Below, one piece after another: positions 63,956 to 64,000 of a DNA stretch of 64,000 nucleotides. The translations under genes and the position numbers were made by a program. Numbering within the stretch: the stretch's first letter is position 1; each line of letters begins with the position of its first letter. Below the pieces are notes generated by a model. That model saw only the letters and a program-made list of their open reading frames with translations, ran no database searches and was not told the DNA's origin. Source of the stretch: Agapetus fuscipes (Eukaryota > Arthropoda > Insecta > Trichoptera > Glossosomatidae); the NCBI GenBank assembly GCA_951799405.1, contig OX637362.1:7642703-7706702 (forward strand), written 5' to 3'.

Positions 63956-64000
63956 GGCTAGTCATTCCAAAGGCTGGCGCTGTTTCTAGTACAGCAGATC

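Overview
This is A+T-rich animal nuclear DNA, most likely invertebrate and possibly arthropod. The evidence is: no bacterial-style packed ORFs or ribosome-binding sites; many non-LTR retrotransposon remnants (RTE-like and CR1/L2-like); three tRNA-headed SINE families; several MITE families; and frequent copies of a short TAGGTAC / GTACCTAC motif of the kind seen in insect (for example lepidopteran) genomes. The species assignment is weak. I found no intact host protein-coding gene, rRNA gene, functional tRNA gene or CRISPR array.

Layout. 1-10 kb: AT-rich DNA with a long-TIR MITE, a SINE-1 foldback, a MITE nested inside another MITE (4.9-5.6 kb) and a decayed LINE on the minus strand (7.6-7.9 kb). 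10-28 kb: dense SINE-1, SINE-2, SINE-3 and DR260 copies, a duplicated SINE-1-like block with a 182-bp period (15 kb) and a three-copy DR260 array (18.8-19.6 kb). 28-31.2 kb: two RTE LINE copies tail to tail, the minus one still readable through the reverse-transcriptase catalytic motifs. 31-47 kb: more DR260, SINE and MITE copies with clear nesting. 47.6-49.1 kb: the largest coding remnant, a 5'-truncated CR1/L2-type reverse transcriptase inserted into a DR260 copy. 50-54 kb: a MITE with clean TTA duplications, SINE-1 copies and a GTACCTAC-rich stretch. 54.8-55.1 kb: a CpG-rich patch followed by a good splice-donor sequence, the best candidate for a host promoter and first exon. 56-64 kb: DR260 and LINE tail fragments in a sparser background.

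Names used here are local. SINE-1 has a head resembling tRNA-Ala; SINE-2 has a second tRNA-like head; SINE-3 has a Ser/Leu-tRNA-like head. DR260 is an unclassified repeat of about 250 bp that recurs roughly 35 times, with a variable TTAGA-type tail. MITE-a to MITE-g are terminal-inverted-repeat elements. Family E and family F are shorter unclassified repeats.

Nothing here looks like a new multi-gene system. The value lies in the record of repeat nesting, the DR260 family, several foldbacks, and the single CpG-rich candidate promoter. All family relations were judged by eye within this one window, and most boundaries are accurate only to about 5-15 bases unless target-site duplications are given.
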